From NCBI RefSeq assembly GCF_029689945.1, contig NZ_CP121451.1, forward strand, positions 2,790,001 through 2,854,000: 64,000 bases of DNA, in the 5' to 3' direction. This stretch comes from Paenibacillus amylolyticus (GTDB taxonomy: Bacteria > Bacillota > Bacilli > Paenibacillales > Paenibacillaceae). The translations under genes and the position numbers were made by a program. This document shows, in pieces, positions 9,878-19,445 of the stretch (within the stretch, counting starts at the first letter, position 1; each line of letters begins with the position of its first letter). The notes below the pieces were generated by a model, which saw only the letters and a list, made by a program, of their open reading frames with translations, was not told where the DNA came from and did no database searches.

Positions 9878-11356
9878 ATGTCGACAATACTTAAACAAGA
9901 TTATAGAAATGAATACCATTTTTCACCAAAAGAAAAGTGGATGAACGACCCGAACGGTATGGTGTTTTTCAATGGGGAGTATCACTTGTTCTATCAGCAT
10001 CACCCACATGGAACCACATGGGGCCCCATGCATTGGGGCCATGCAGTGAGCAGGGGCCTGATCTCCTGGGAGGAACTTCCGATAGCCTTACTCCCCGATG
10101 AGAATGGCACTATATTCTCGGGAAGTGCCGTAGTGGATTGGAATAATACAACCGGATTCTTTGAGGGTGAGCCAGGATTGGTTGCTATTTTCACCCATCA
10201 TCTTGAAGTTAAAGACCGAGATGCCATACAAACCCAAAGTCTGGCGTATAGCAAAGACAGCGGCAGAAGCTGGACTAAGTACGAAGGTAATCCGGTATTA
10301 AAGCATGAGTCCTTTGTTGATTTTCGTGATCCCAAAGTGTTCTGGCATGAGCAGACCAAGGAGTGGGTTATGATAATCGCATGTGGGCAAACGGTATGTC
10401 TGTATCGTTCTCCCAATCTGAAGGATTGGACGCTAGGAAGTGAATTTGGCGCCGGAATTGGTTCACATGATGGCGTGTGGGAATGCCCCGACCTGTTCCC
10501 GCTTGCAGTGGATGGAGATTCAGGGCAGGAGAAATGGGTGATGCTCGTTAGCATCGGTGCAGATCCTGCTTTTATTGAAGGCTCCAGAACGCAATATTTT
10601 ACCGGAGATTTTGATGGAAGTACATTTGTCCCAGACGAGGCATCCCATACGGTTCGCTGGATTGATTATGGTCGTGATAACTACGCAGGGGTTAGTTGGT
10701 CTGACGTTCCTGAGGAAGATGGAAGACGCCTCATGATCGGCTGGATGAGCAACTGGATGTATGCCAACCAGACGCCAACCCATAATTACCGTGGAGCCAT
10801 GACCATTGCCCGGGAGTTGACACTGGAGACAAGAGCGAGAGAAGTTATATTGATTCAACGTCCTGCACGTGAACTTGAGCAAGCCCGTACGCCAGTATTG
10901 TCCCTACAGGATACTTCGATTCAGCAAGTGAGTGAGCAGTTAAACGCTTTGCAACTAGTGAACTATGAGATCCATGCAGAGTGGGCTCCGAATCAGTCGT
11001 TCCATTTTGCCTTAAGAAGCGGAGCTGACAACGAAACGCTCGTTGGCGTAGACGCCAACCGAGGGGAAGTGTATATCGATCGCAGTCGCTCGGGTATCGG
11101 CGATTTTCATGAACATTTCCTGGGACGCCATGCAGCTGAGTTAAAAGAGGTAAATGTAAACCAAAGTTTGCGTATCTTTGTAGATCATTCATCTGTGGAG
11201 GTATTTGCGAATGATGGTCAGGCAGTTATCACGGATCTGATCTATCCGGATGTGGACTCCAAGGGCATCTCTGCCCATGCCGAAAATACGGATCTGGTAT
11301 TCTCTTCAATTCAACTCTATGAGATCTCACCGAACAAGGCTACGGGTCCATTGTAA
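9878..11356 (+). CDS. sacA: GH32 beta-fructosidase (sucrose-6-phosphate hydrolase / intracellular fructanase)
   Basis: Hydrolyses beta-fructofuranosyl bonds in sucrose or fructo-oligosaccharides. 492 aa, no signal peptide, so it acts on imported sugar. Catalytic triad motifs are all visible: nucleophile D24 in WMNDPNG, transition-state D151 in FRDPK, acid/base E202 in ECPDLF. The C-terminal beta-sandwich contains the usual VDHSSVEVFANDG strand pair. The ATG at 9878 is chosen for its ACGGAGGAGAAACCATA site; the upstream in-frame codons overlap the preceding gene. Because uptake is by an ABC importer, not a PTS, the substrate is probably unphosphorylated, so 'sucrose-6-phosphate' may be only a family label. 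Confidence 0.9.
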   Translation: MSTILKQDYRNEYHFSPKEKWMNDPNGMVFFNGEYHLFYQHHPHGTTWGPMHWGHAVSRGLISWEELPIALLPDENGTIFSGSAVVDWNNTTGFFEGEPGLVAIFTHHLEVKDRDAIQTQSLAYSKDSGRSWTKYEGNPVLKHESFVDFRDPKVFWHEQTKEWVMIIACGQTVCLYRSPNLKDWTLGSEFGAGIGSHDGVWECPDLFPLAVDGDSGQEKWVMLVSIGADPAFIEGSRTQYFTGDFDGSTFVPDEASHTVRWIDYGRDNYAGVSWSDVPEEDGRRLMIGWMSNWMYANQTPTHNYRGAMTIARELTLETRAREVILIQRPARELEQARTPVLSLQDTSIQQVSEQLNALQLVNYEIHAEWAPNQSFHFALRSGADNETLVGVDANRGEVYIDRSRSGIGDFHEHFLGRHAAELKEVNVNQSLRIFVDHSSVEVFANDGQAVITDLIYPDVDSKGISAHAENTDLVFSSIQLYEISPNKATGPL

Positions 11357-11379
11357 TGAAAGGGGAGGAGTGCAGAACG

Positions 11380-12279
11380 ATGCGTATTGGAGCCATTGAA
11401 GCAGGCGGAACGAAGTTCATATGTGGTGTAGGAAATAAACATGGTCAGATTGAAGATCAGATCAGCTTTCCAACAGAGCATCCGGATGCAACACTTTCCA
11501 GGGTAATCGACTATTTCAAGGATAAAGGTGTGCAAGCCATGGGGATCGGTTCCTTTGGTCCGATGGATCTGCAACAGGATAGTCCCACCTATGGTTATAT
11601 TACGACCACACCTAAGCCTGGATGGGGCAACTGTAATGTGGTTGGAACTTTGAAGCAAGAATTTCCGGTTCCTATCGGATGGGATACGGATGTGAATGCT
11701 GCCGCACTCGGTGAAGTGACATGGGGAGCGGCGCAAGGACTGGACAACTGTGTTTATTACACGATTGGCACAGGCGTTGGGGTTGGACTCGTAGCAGGGG
11801 GCGAGCGAGTACACGGATTGTTACATCCCGAGGGTGGACATATTCGCACAAGACGCCATCCGGATGATCCCTTTGCCGGATGTTGCCCGTATCATGGCGA
11901 TTGCCTGGAGGGCATGGCTTCAGGGCCAGCCATTGAAGCACGCTGGCAGAGTCCTGGCGGTGAACTGCCGGCAGATCACCCGGCGTGGGAGATTGAATCC
12001 TTTTACATTGCGGAGTCGATTACGACGGCCATCTTGCTTCATTCGCCGCAGAAGATCATCTTGGGCGGTGGTGTGATGAAGCAAGATCATCTGTTTCCTA
12101 TGATACGTGAGCGGGTTGTGCGGAATCTCAATGGTTATGTGAATGCAGCTCCAATTACGCAACATATCGACCAATATATTGTGCAGCCCGGATTGGGCCA
12201 GCATGCAGGCTTGTGTGGTGCGCTAGCACTGGGTCTGGAAGCATTACAACATGCAGTGCAAGCGTCACATGTTTCATAA
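11380..12279 (+). CDS. scrK: ROK-family fructokinase
   Basis: Phosphorylates fructose to fructose-6-phosphate with ATP. 299 aa. The ATP-binding EAGGTKF loop is at residues 7-13, the DTDVNAAALGE catalytic region with the proton-acceptor Asp follows, and the structural zinc motif HPEGGH...CCPYHGDC typical of GmuE/ScrK enzymes is present. The start at 11380 follows GGGGAGGAGTGCAGAACG. It sits 23 nt after the GH32 gene and is the last gene of the operon, completing import, cleavage and fructose phosphorylation. Confidence 0.9.
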   Translation: MRIGAIEAGGTKFICGVGNKHGQIEDQISFPTEHPDATLSRVIDYFKDKGVQAMGIGSFGPMDLQQDSPTYGYITTTPKPGWGNCNVVGTLKQEFPVPIGWDTDVNAAALGEVTWGAAQGLDNCVYYTIGTGVGVGLVAGGERVHGLLHPEGGHIRTRRHPDDPFAGCCPYHGDCLEGMASGPAIEARWQSPGGELPADHPAWEIESFYIAESITTAILLHSPQKIILGGGVMKQDHLFPMIRERVVRNLNGYVNAAPITQHIDQYIVQPGLGQHAGLCGALALGLEALQHAVQASHVS

Positions 12280-12318
12280 TTCTCTAAAATAATGTATATC
12301 CCGGAAGGGGCGGTTGAG

Positions 12319-12356
12319 GGTTCGCTTATTTTGTTAAGCGGACCTTTACTGTCCTT
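12319..12356 (+). terminator. Probable terminator of the fructoside operon
   Basis: Ten-base-pair stem GGTTCGCTTA / TAAGCGGACC with a six-base loop; the T-rich tail (TTTACTGTCCTTTTT) is interrupted. Confidence 0.5.
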
Positions 12357-12520
12357 TTTCTTTTTGATGGAGGATATGCTGGAAAAATAGAGTACGTTCT
12401 CAAATCCGATGTTGCTCAAGTGAGTTGTCAAAGGTATGATTTTGAGTGTCCTATCCCTATAGTGATATAAGATAAGACATTCAAAAACTGGCGTGTCTCC
12501 GATAGAAAGGAATCCAATCA

Positions 12521-12961
12521 ATGAACCCAATAACGATGCGTCAAGCTGTACAGGCAGACCAAGAGCAACTCGCTGATTTGCGAGCCTTGGTACTATACGA
12601 TGATTTAACCAGGCTGGGAAGGTACGATGATGTGAAAGTACGTGAACGTTTCCGAAATACATTCGACCCTGTCCATACGCGGATTATTGAAGTGGAGGGA
12701 TCCATGGCAGGTTGTGTAGCATTGAAGCCCAAGGCTGAGGTATATCTATTGGAACATTTCTACATACATCCCGATTACCAGGGCCAGAAAATAGGGACTC
12801 AGGTGCTCAACATGCTGCTGAAACTGGATAAAGTTCAGGGCAGACGAGTTACTTTAAATGTGTTGCAGGGGAGCCCTGCTCGACGATTGTATGAACGATT
12901 TGGATTTATGCTGGACAGTGAAGATGAGGTTGATGTGTTTATGTCCGTTCAATTGCAGTAA
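12521..12961 (+). CDS. GNAT-family N-acetyltransferase
   Basis: 146-aa single-domain GNAT. The acetyl-CoA site is seen as HPDYQGQKIGTQVLNMLL (Q/RxxGxG/A motif A) and the C-terminal ARRLYERFGFM strand-helix is conserved. Acceptor substrate unknown. ATG preceded by GAAAGGAATCCAATCA. It is monocistronic, followed by a hairpin at 12983-13013. Confidence 0.88.
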   Translation: MNPITMRQAVQADQEQLADLRALVLYDDLTRLGRYDDVKVRERFRNTFDPVHTRIIEVEGSMAGCVALKPKAEVYLLEHFYIHPDYQGQKIGTQVLNMLLKLDKVQGRRVTLNVLQGSPARRLYERFGFMLDSEDEVDVFMSVQLQ

Positions 12962-12982
12962 TTTTTACTGTACATCCATAAC

Positions 12983-13016
12983 AGACCCATTCATTTAATT
13001 CTTGAATGGGTCTATT
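12983..13016 (+). terminator. Terminator after GNAT gene
   Basis: Perfect 11-bp stem AGACCCATTCA / TGAATGGGTCT with a nine-base loop; only a weak T tract follows. Confidence 0.55.
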
Positions 13017-13094
13017 GAACTTTTCTATTATACTTTCCGATGACGTTACCCTAATATGGATAATAACCTACTTTTTATATAGGAATTATATAGT

Positions 13095-14342
13095 ATGGAG
13101 AATGCCAAGATGCCACAATGGAAGCGAAATCTGTATATTCTGTGGTTCGGCCTGTTTTTCAATCATATGGCGTACTCGCTGTCCGTTCCGTTCTTTCCCA
13201 TATTCCTGCAAAATGATCTCGGTATCCAAAGCGGCCTGGAAGCTTGGTCCGGGATTTCGATCTCCATCAGCTTTCTGATCAGTGGATTATGCGCACCCTT
13301 CTGGGGATCGCTGGCTGACCGATATGGCAGCAAATTAATGCTCGTCCGTTCAGGAGTGGGGCTGGGCATTGCGCATCTGGCTAACTTTTTTGTATATGAT
13401 CCATATACGTTTATCGCCGTAAGGGTCTTTCAGGGACTCATGGCTGGTTTTCATCCCGCTTCGATTACCCTAATCGGTACCAATACACCGGAGAAACATG
13501 TCGGTTATGCACTTGGTATGATCTCCACGGCTAGCGCTGCGGGCGGGATTCTTGGCCCGCTTGCCGGAGGTGTGTTGAGTCACTGGATCGGACTGCGGGG
13601 ATGCTTCGTTGCCTCGGCTGTGATTACATTAATCGCGGCTTTGATGGTCCTCGGTGTGAAGGAGTCACGACAAGTTCGTACGATCGTTCCAACGAAGATC
13701 ATGGGGGATTTGAAAAGAGCGGCTTCCACGCCCAGCCTGATGCGAATCTATGGTTTGATTTTGTTGGTCTCGACCTCCGTGCTTATCATCGAACCGGTGC
13801 TGACGCTCTATGTCGTGCAGATTGGCGGGGATGTTGGCAGTGCAACACTTCGTGCGGGCATTGTCTTCTCGGCGATTGGTGTGGCAACCGTCATTATGGG
13901 ACCCCGTTGGGGCAAGATTGGTGGCAGGATCGGATACGAGAAAACACTGTTTATCGGTCTGATCGGCGGCGGAATTGGCAGTCTGCTGCAGATGACAGCT
14001 ACGAATCTGATTTATTTTGGCAGTCTGCGATTTGTGTATGGTCTGTTCTTTGCTGCGGTCTATCCAGCGCTTAATGCGCTGATTATCAAGTATGCTGACC
14101 ATGATTTTCGTGGGAGGGCTGTCAGCCTGAGTCAGGCGGCGAGTCAATTCGGTATCGTGCTCGGACCGTTAATTGGTGGTTTCCTTGGTGGATGGATCGG
14201 CATTCCGTTTATTTTTCTATTCACTGGGATTGTATTGCTGGGAGCGGCTTGGGCAGTCAGGGTTAGTGATGTGAAACAGGCGAGTAAACCGGGATTAAGC
14301 ATGACGACAGCAGAAGCGGGCGGAAACAGTATAAAGAAATGA
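13095..14342 (+). CDS. MFS transporter, drug-efflux-like (DHA1 type)
   Basis: 415 aa with 12 predicted transmembrane helices. The loop 2-3 signature GSLADRYGSK (MFS motif A) and the helix-5 glycine-rich segment with GILGPLAGG (antiporter motif C) suggest a proton-driven exporter of the MdtG/YttB kind. Substrate not deducible. The start is preceded by a weak AGGA 12 nt upstream. It is separated by only 95 nt from the monooxygenase gene in the same direction, but no functional link is evident. Confidence 0.85.
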   Translation: MENAKMPQWKRNLYILWFGLFFNHMAYSLSVPFFPIFLQNDLGIQSGLEAWSGISISISFLISGLCAPFWGSLADRYGSKLMLVRSGVGLGIAHLANFFVYDPYTFIAVRVFQGLMAGFHPASITLIGTNTPEKHVGYALGMISTASAAGGILGPLAGGVLSHWIGLRGCFVASAVITLIAALMVLGVKESRQVRTIVPTKIMGDLKRAASTPSLMRIYGLILLVSTSVLIIEPVLTLYVVQIGGDVGSATLRAGIVFSAIGVATVIMGPRWGKIGGRIGYEKTLFIGLIGGGIGSLLQMTATNLIYFGSLRFVYGLFFAAVYPALNALIIKYADHDFRGRAVSLSQAASQFGIVLGPLIGGFLGGWIGIPFIFLFTGIVLLGAAWAVRVSDVKQASKPGLSMTTAEAGGNSIKK

Positions 14343-14437
14343 CCAAACGACGAAACATCGAAACAACGAAACAACTCTATGAGATAAAAGGATATTCAAA
14401 CGGAATGGTCATCACTACAACTTAGGGAGGAATATAT

Positions 14438-15763
14438 ATGTCGCAACGAAAATTGAAATTGGGAGCCAATCTGAACGGAGTAGGTAACAGTATCTCCTTT
14501 TGGCGTCACCCGGATATTCCCACTAACGCGAGTGTTAGTCTGGAATTCTACAAGAAGCAGGTGCGTATCGCGGAAAAAGGGAAGTTCGATCTGCTCTTTA
14601 TTGCAGATGGTCTCTTCATCAACGAGAAGTCCAATCCTCATTTTCTCAATCGCTTTGAACCTCTGACGCTTCTATCCGCACTCGCCGGGGCCACTTCCCG
14701 CATAGGGCTGGTTGCTACATTGTCTACTTCCTATAGTGAACCATTCACGGTTGCACGGCAATTTGCTTCGTTGGATCAATTAAGTGGTGGGAGAGCCGGA
14801 TGGAATGTGGTTACTTCACCTCTGGAAGGATCGGCACTGAACTTTGGCAAAGGCGAACATCCAAACCATGCGCTGCGCTACGAAATTGCGGAAGAACATT
14901 TGAATGTGGTCAAAGGCCTCTGGGATTCCTGGGAGGACGACGCCTTTGTTGGAGACAAGGAACAGGGCGTATTCTTCGATCCTGCCAAGCTGCATACGCT
15001 GAATCACAAAGGAAAGCACTTCTCCGTACAGGGGCCGCTTAATGTGGGGCGTTCGAAGCAGGGGCATCCGGTCATTTTCCAGGCGGGCTCATCCGAATCC
15101 GGGAAAGATCTGGCTGCCCGATCGGCGGATGCCGTATACACAGGACATGAGACGCTGGAGGAAGCAAGGGAGTTCTATAGGGATGTAAAGGCAAGAGCGG
15201 TGGCGTATGGACGTCAGGCAGGAGATATCCTGATCTTCCCAGGCATCGGCCCCATTGTGGGTAGAACAGCGGAAGAGGCTGAGCAGAAGTATCAGGAAAT
15301 CGCCGAACTGGTGAGCTTGGACCAGGCGCTGAATTATCTGGGACGTTACTTCGATCATTACGACTTCTCCCAGTTCCCACTGGACGAACCTTTCCCCGAG
15401 ATTGGGGAGATCGGCAGCAACAGCTTCCGCAGTACAACGGACAAGATCAAGCAGCAGGCACGGGAACAGGGGCTGACCCTGCGCCAAGTGGCATTGCTGG
15501 CATCTACCCCGCGTACATCATTCATTGCTACACCGGATCAGATCGCAGATCAGATTCAGGAATGGTTTGAAGGCGAAGCGGCAGACGGATTCAATGTTCG
15601 TACCGTGGTGCCCAATGGCTTGGAAGATTTCGTGGAGCTGGTTGTCCCGGTTCTGCAAGAACGAGGGCTGTTCCGCACGGAGTATGAGCATGAGACGCTA
15701 AGGGAGAATCTGGGTCTTGAGATTCCACGTAACCGGTATGCGCTGGAGGAAAGCGTGAAGTGA
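14438..15763 (+). CDS. FMN-dependent monooxygenase, NtaA/SnaA/DszA family
   Basis: Flavin-dependent group C monooxygenase of the bacterial-luciferase superfamily (NtaA/SnaA/SoxA subgroup). It uses reduced FMN from a partner reductase to oxidise xenobiotic, nitrogen or sulfur compounds. 441 aa, intact. Hallmarks are the N-terminal WRHPD segment, [13 protein letters not shown], the [23 protein letters not shown] block and [14 protein letters not shown] follows TTAGGGAGGAATATAT. Three CGAAACA repeats precede it at 14346-14373, with no clear role. No reductase gene is adjacent. Confidence 0.9.
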   Translation: MSQRKLKLGANLNGVGNSISFWRHPDIPTNASVSLEFYKKQVRIAEKGKFDLLFIADGLFINEKSNPHFLNRFEPLTLLSALAGATSRIGLVATLSTSYSEPFTVARQFASLDQLSGGRAGWNVVTSPLEGSALNFGKGEHPNHALRYEIAEEHLNVVKGLWDSWEDDAFVGDKEQGVFFDPAKLHTLNHKGKHFSVQGPLNVGRSKQGHPVIFQAGSSESGKDLAARSADAVYTGHETLEEAREFYRDVKARAVAYGRQAGDILIFPGIGPIVGRTAEEAEQKYQEIAELVSLDQALNYLGRYFDHYDFSQFPLDEPFPEIGEIGSNSFRSTTDKIKQQAREQGLTLRQVALLASTPRTSFIATPDQIADQIQEWFEGEAADGFNVRTVVPNGLEDFVELVVPVLQERGLFRTEYEHETLRENLGLEIPRNRYALEESVK

Positions 15764-15828
15764 GATCATTTTAGAAAATGATCTTGAGATAGAAGCGTAT
15801 ACCTTTCATTCGAGCAGTTTCCCAAAAA

Positions 15829-15869
15829 GAACGGTAATGACATCCATGAAGTGGACATCATTACCGTTT
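15829..15869. terminator. Bidirectional hairpin terminator
   Basis: AACGGTAATGA...TCCA pairs with TGGA...TCATTACCGTT (two central mismatches), flanked by AAAAAG and TTTTGG. It serves the convergent monooxygenase and membrane-protein genes. Confidence 0.7.
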
Positions 15870-15912
15870 TGGTGATGTGTGTTAATGCTAAGCCGATTCA
15901 GACTCAAATGTC

Positions 15913-16614
15913 TTAAAATGCCTGAAACGCGCCCCAGATCGCTACGATCATACAGGCTATACCGCCAAATTTGCACATGACGTAATAAAATTCGCTTGGT
16001 TCGGGATCTTTTAACCATATCCAGCGGAGGGAGATAAGGAATTGAAACTTCTGAAACTCTGGATAATAGAAGCTGCACCATCCATAGATGAGTCCGGCGA
16101 GCGCAATGAACAAGACAATAGGTGTACCTGGCGTATGATGATATTCTGGATAGGCAACAGTTACGAGCATAGCAGGATTATAGTGCTCTTCGTGATTGTC
16201 AATGACTCTCTGATCATCTATGTACATGTTGACCGGAGAGAGCATCTTCCCATTTTCATCGTAGCTTACTAATTCCTCGGATTGTTGTTCAACTGTATAT
16301 TTACGGTCGTTAGGATATACCACGTGATAGGTTGCAATAGGTGTGGATGCCATTTGGGTAATGACATAGTTCTGCTGATTGATGCTAACCGTACGTTTCT
16401 GCTGATTGACGGTGACCTGAATTGGGCTTGCTGTGCTGCTCTCATACGTCATCTGATTGCCTTGCTCGTGCTTGTAAGTGTATTTATGCTGATCTACATA
16501 GAATATAGGCTCGGTGAAATAAGACTTGGATAATATCCCAACCAATAGGGACACGATTCCAACGCAAATGAGGAAGATGAGGGTAGGTCCATGTTTATTG
16601 TGTATGGATTTCAT
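15913..16614 (-). CDS. Membrane protein of unknown function, 233 aa
   Basis: One N-terminal membrane helix (about residues 11-28), a ~125-residue extracytoplasmic region of beta-strand character rich in Gln/Tyr/Thr, then two C-terminal helices with a conserved-looking cytoplasmic RWIWLKDPEPSEFYY linker. That linker resembles short Firmicute membrane domains of unknown function. No enzymatic motif. The start is followed by MKSIHNKHGP, a basic N terminus fitting an N-in topology. Divergent from the isomerase gene; function unknown. Confidence 0.7.
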   Translation of the reverse strand: MKSIHNKHGPTLIFLICVGIVSLLVGILSKSYFTEPIFYVDQHKYTYKHEQGNQMTYESSTASPIQVTVNQQKRTVSINQQNYVITQMASTPIATYHVVYPNDRKYTVEQQSEELVSYDENGKMLSPVNMYIDDQRVIDNHEEHYNPAMLVTVAYPEYHHTPGTPIVLFIALAGLIYGWCSFYYPEFQKFQFLISLRWIWLKDPEPSEFYYVMCKFGGIACMIVAIWGAFQAF

Positions 16615-16845
16615 TTTGAGATTACCAATCCCTTCCTTAATTAGATGTTAATTTTAATACGTTATAATTTGGATATAAGTTGCAACAGTTTGCTCTATTA
16701 TTTCAAGAATGGGATATGATGGTTTCTTTTTGAGAGAGTACTGTTATTATAAAATGATAGCCTGTTCAAGCCCAAGTGTTGGTTAAGGGAGACGGGAAAG
16801 GTTGGACAAGCTGCAATTCCAGACGAGTCACAGGAGGAGATTGGG

Positions 16846-17673
16846 ATGATTAGAGGGTTAACGAATGCGGGACTTGGAAATATCGAGTCAGATGAACAAT
16901 ATATCACAGATGCGGCCAAGCACGGATTCGGATCTGTCGATTTGAATCCGCTCTCATTGATTCAAACGTATGGCAAGGAACGGGCTCAACATTTACTGGA
17001 AAGCAATCAGGTGATCATCGGTTCATCGGGCCTGACGGTGGAGTGGCGGACAACAGATGAGCAATTCCGCGATGGGTTGCAATCTTTGGTCGCTATGGCC
17101 GAAGCTTCTGCTTCGCTGGACTGTTACAGCTGTTGTACGTATATTCTACCTTCAACGGATCAACCGGCAGCGCAATTTATGGCAGCGGCTACCAAACGCC
17201 TGAGACTCTGCGCAGACATCCTGAATGCATATGGGATTAAGTTGGGTCTGGAGTTTGTGGGATGCCATCATTTGCGGACGCAATGGAAGAATCCGTTTAT
17301 CTGGCGTGTAGAGGATACGCTGGACTGGATCGAGACGATCCATGCGCCTAATGTAGGCCTGCTCGTAGATTCTTATCACTGGTATACCAACGGTCTGGCG
17401 ATGGAAGAACTGTTGAAGCTGAAGAAAGAGCAGGTTGTACATGTGCATATCAATGATGCTTATGATTTGCCCGTTGAAGAATTGCTGGATTATGAGCGTT
17501 TGTATCCCGGCGAAGGGGTCATTGATCTGGACGGATTTCTGAGAAATCTGCAGGCGATTGGTTACAATGGTGTGGTGGCTCAGGAAGTACTGGCACCAGC
17601 ATCAGATCTTGGTTCAAGTGAGTTGTTCGCCAAGTCAAAAGCTGGATTCGATAAGGTGTTTGCCACAGTATAA
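16846..17673 (+). CDS. Sugar phosphate isomerase/epimerase (xylose-isomerase-like TIM barrel)
   Basis: 275-aa AP-endonuclease-2/xylose-isomerase-like barrel. Metal-ligand positions are seen in LGLEFVG (Glu), LLVDSYHWY (Asp/His), VVHVHINDA (His) and VVAQEVLAP (Glu). Related proteins include IolE, IolI and tagatose epimerases, and the exact sugar cannot be called. A GGAGGAGATTGGG site precedes ATG. It stands alone with a terminator at 17700. Confidence 0.85.
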   Translation: MIRGLTNAGLGNIESDEQYITDAAKHGFGSVDLNPLSLIQTYGKERAQHLLESNQVIIGSSGLTVEWRTTDEQFRDGLQSLVAMAEASASLDCYSCCTYILPSTDQPAAQFMAAATKRLRLCADILNAYGIKLGLEFVGCHHLRTQWKNPFIWRVEDTLDWIETIHAPNVGLLVDSYHWYTNGLAMEELLKLKKEQVVHVHINDAYDLPVEELLDYERLYPGEGVIDLDGFLRNLQAIGYNGVVAQEVLAPASDLGSSELFAKSKAGFDKVFATV

Positions 17674-17699
17674 TCTGTGAGAAAATATGTAATGACAGA

Positions 17700-17734
17700 A
17701 AGGGCCCATACATTGCGTATGGGTTCTTTTGTTG
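17700..17734 (+). terminator. Terminator after isomerase gene
   Basis: Stem AGGGCCCATAC / GTATGGGTTCT with a short loop, followed by TTTTGTTG. Confidence 0.65.
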
Positions 17735-17768
17735 TATTTAATCATATGAATGTGTTGATATGAAAACA

Positions 17769-17827
17769 TTGACAATGAGCTAACAATTCCAAGATTTCCC
17801 GTTTACAAATCGCGCCTATAATTACAA
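17769..17827 (+). promoter_or_regulatory. Candidate promoter of the TolB-like/pst unit
   Basis: A consensus TATAAT at 17817-17822 lacks a good -35 box at the right spacing, as is typical of activator-dependent promoters. TAACAA (17781), TTACAA (17803) and TTACAA (17822) resemble the TTAACA-like half-sites bound by PhoP; the first two are 22 bp (two turns) apart. PhoP control is an inference from the downstream pst genes. Confidence 0.3.
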
Positions 17828-17948
17828 ACGTAATAGGTCATTTTTACTATGAACGTGGAAGTTAAGGGGGATGAGACGGACAAGCTCTCATATGCATGAT
17901 ACAAGCAGCATACCAGACAACAGGGCACGACATAACAAGGCATATTAT

Positions 17949-19392
17949 ATGAAGAAAAGAAGGGTGACCAAAGCCAATGTCAATGAAAAGATGTTCGTAG
18001 TGTCCATGGTAGCCACAGTGCTAACGACTTCTGTGGTCAGTGCAGTATCAGCTGCTCCTGCAGTGAAACCTGCAGCTAGTTCAGCTCAGGTGCTAAACTC
18101 CACGCTTACAATAAACGGAAACAGCGTTATCGTTCGTTCAGTCGTGAAGAATGGCGAGACACTTGTATCGGTTCGTGATGTGATCAAGGCTATTGGCGCG
18201 CAAGCGGAAGTACAACGTGGAACGACAGTGATCAAGCTAAACGGTCACACGGTGACACTCCAGAATAATGCAAAACAACTTCTGGTGGATGGCAACAAAG
18301 TGAATCTGAATCAACCGGTTACGATCATTGGAAATACAAGCTACGTGGCGCTCCGACCATTGGTATCCAGCATGGGCGGTACAATCGTCAAGAGAAGCGG
18401 ATTGCTTGAAGTCAGTACGGTAGCATTGCTCGAGGGTGCAGAATCCCCGTTTTGCCGGAGCGGACAGGCTGATTGTTTCCAAGAGTGATGACAATGGTCG
18501 AACGGATTATCTTGTGAATACGACGAGTGGTAAATATGAGCTGCTGTTAACGACAGATGGCGGATCGGATCTGGTCGTTTCCCCGAGCGGTGATCAAGCG
18601 GCGTATACGAATGCGGAAGGGGCCGTCTACGTTATTGATCTGAAGACGAAGGCTTCGAGATTGATCACAAATGACACCAGCATCAAACCGGAATTGGTAT
18701 GGTCAGCGGACGGAAGCACGATTTATTTCCTGCAAGGAGATAAGGGGTCCGTGATTGCGAGTCTGAATCTGGCTGATGGCACAATTAAGAAACTGGTTGA
18801 AGATAAAGTGGATTACAAAGAAAACCTGAATGTGTCTGCGGATGGCAAAAGATTCATCTACACGGTGACGACACTTGGCAAGGTTACCTCTGATGCAACG
18901 AATGTAGATGAAGACAACGTGTCTATTGATTTCTCGGCCAATCAACAGCAAATATTTTCTTATAACAACGTAGTTTCAAAACCTGAAGCTGTGCAGTTAA
19001 CGACTTCAACGGATGACAAAGTGTTTGTATGGTCCGTTGACGGGCAGAAAGCCTACTACGTAAGTGTAGCGTCCGAGGATGGCAATGCTTCGCTGCAATC
19101 GGTGGATTCATCCCAGAAGGCTACAACGGTATACGACGATCTGGACGTAGAGCAAGCGATTCTGTCGGGTGGCGTCTTGTACGTACTGGCTGCGCAGGAT
19201 GACAGCAACAGCGTCATTATTTCCATCGACACGGTGACAGGAAAACAAACTAAACTGTATACCGTATCTTCCGATGTATCCTCCATTACCGTTGCTGGAT
19301 CACAAATCGCCGTGATTGAAACGACCGGGTTCTGGTTCAAGCGGGTGGCAGCTGGAGAGCCGTTACGAAGTGAGATTTTGATCCAAGAGTGA
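17949..19392 (+). CDS. Secreted copper-amine-oxidase-N / TolB-like beta-propeller protein (frame broken)
   Basis: Exported protein of about 480 aa. An N-terminal signal peptide ends near VSAVSAAPA. Next is a copper-amine-oxidase-N-type domain (INGNSVIVRSVVKNGETLVSVRDV...YVALRPLVSSMGG), a cell-envelope module common in Paenibacillus, then TolB/WD-like propeller strands (VVSPSGDQAAYT, LVWSADGSTIYFL, NVSADGKRFIYT). The frame breaks between about 18421 and 18440, joining VSTVALLEG to QNPRFAGADRL. I take ATG 17949 as the start from the signal peptide, but its ribosome-binding site is poor; an AAGGGGG is nearer the ATG at 17871. A further frame slip near 19330 is possible because the tail changes character. 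It directly precedes pstS, with 53 nt between. Confidence 0.7.
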
Positions 19393-19445
19393 TAAGCACG
19401 AGTTGATATGAATGATTTTATAATTTGAGAGGAGTTTCAAAGAAC

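Noticed and set aside
14346..14373. Three CGAAACA units as a CRISPR-like or operator array
   Set aside because: Too short and irregular; low-complexity A-rich DNA.
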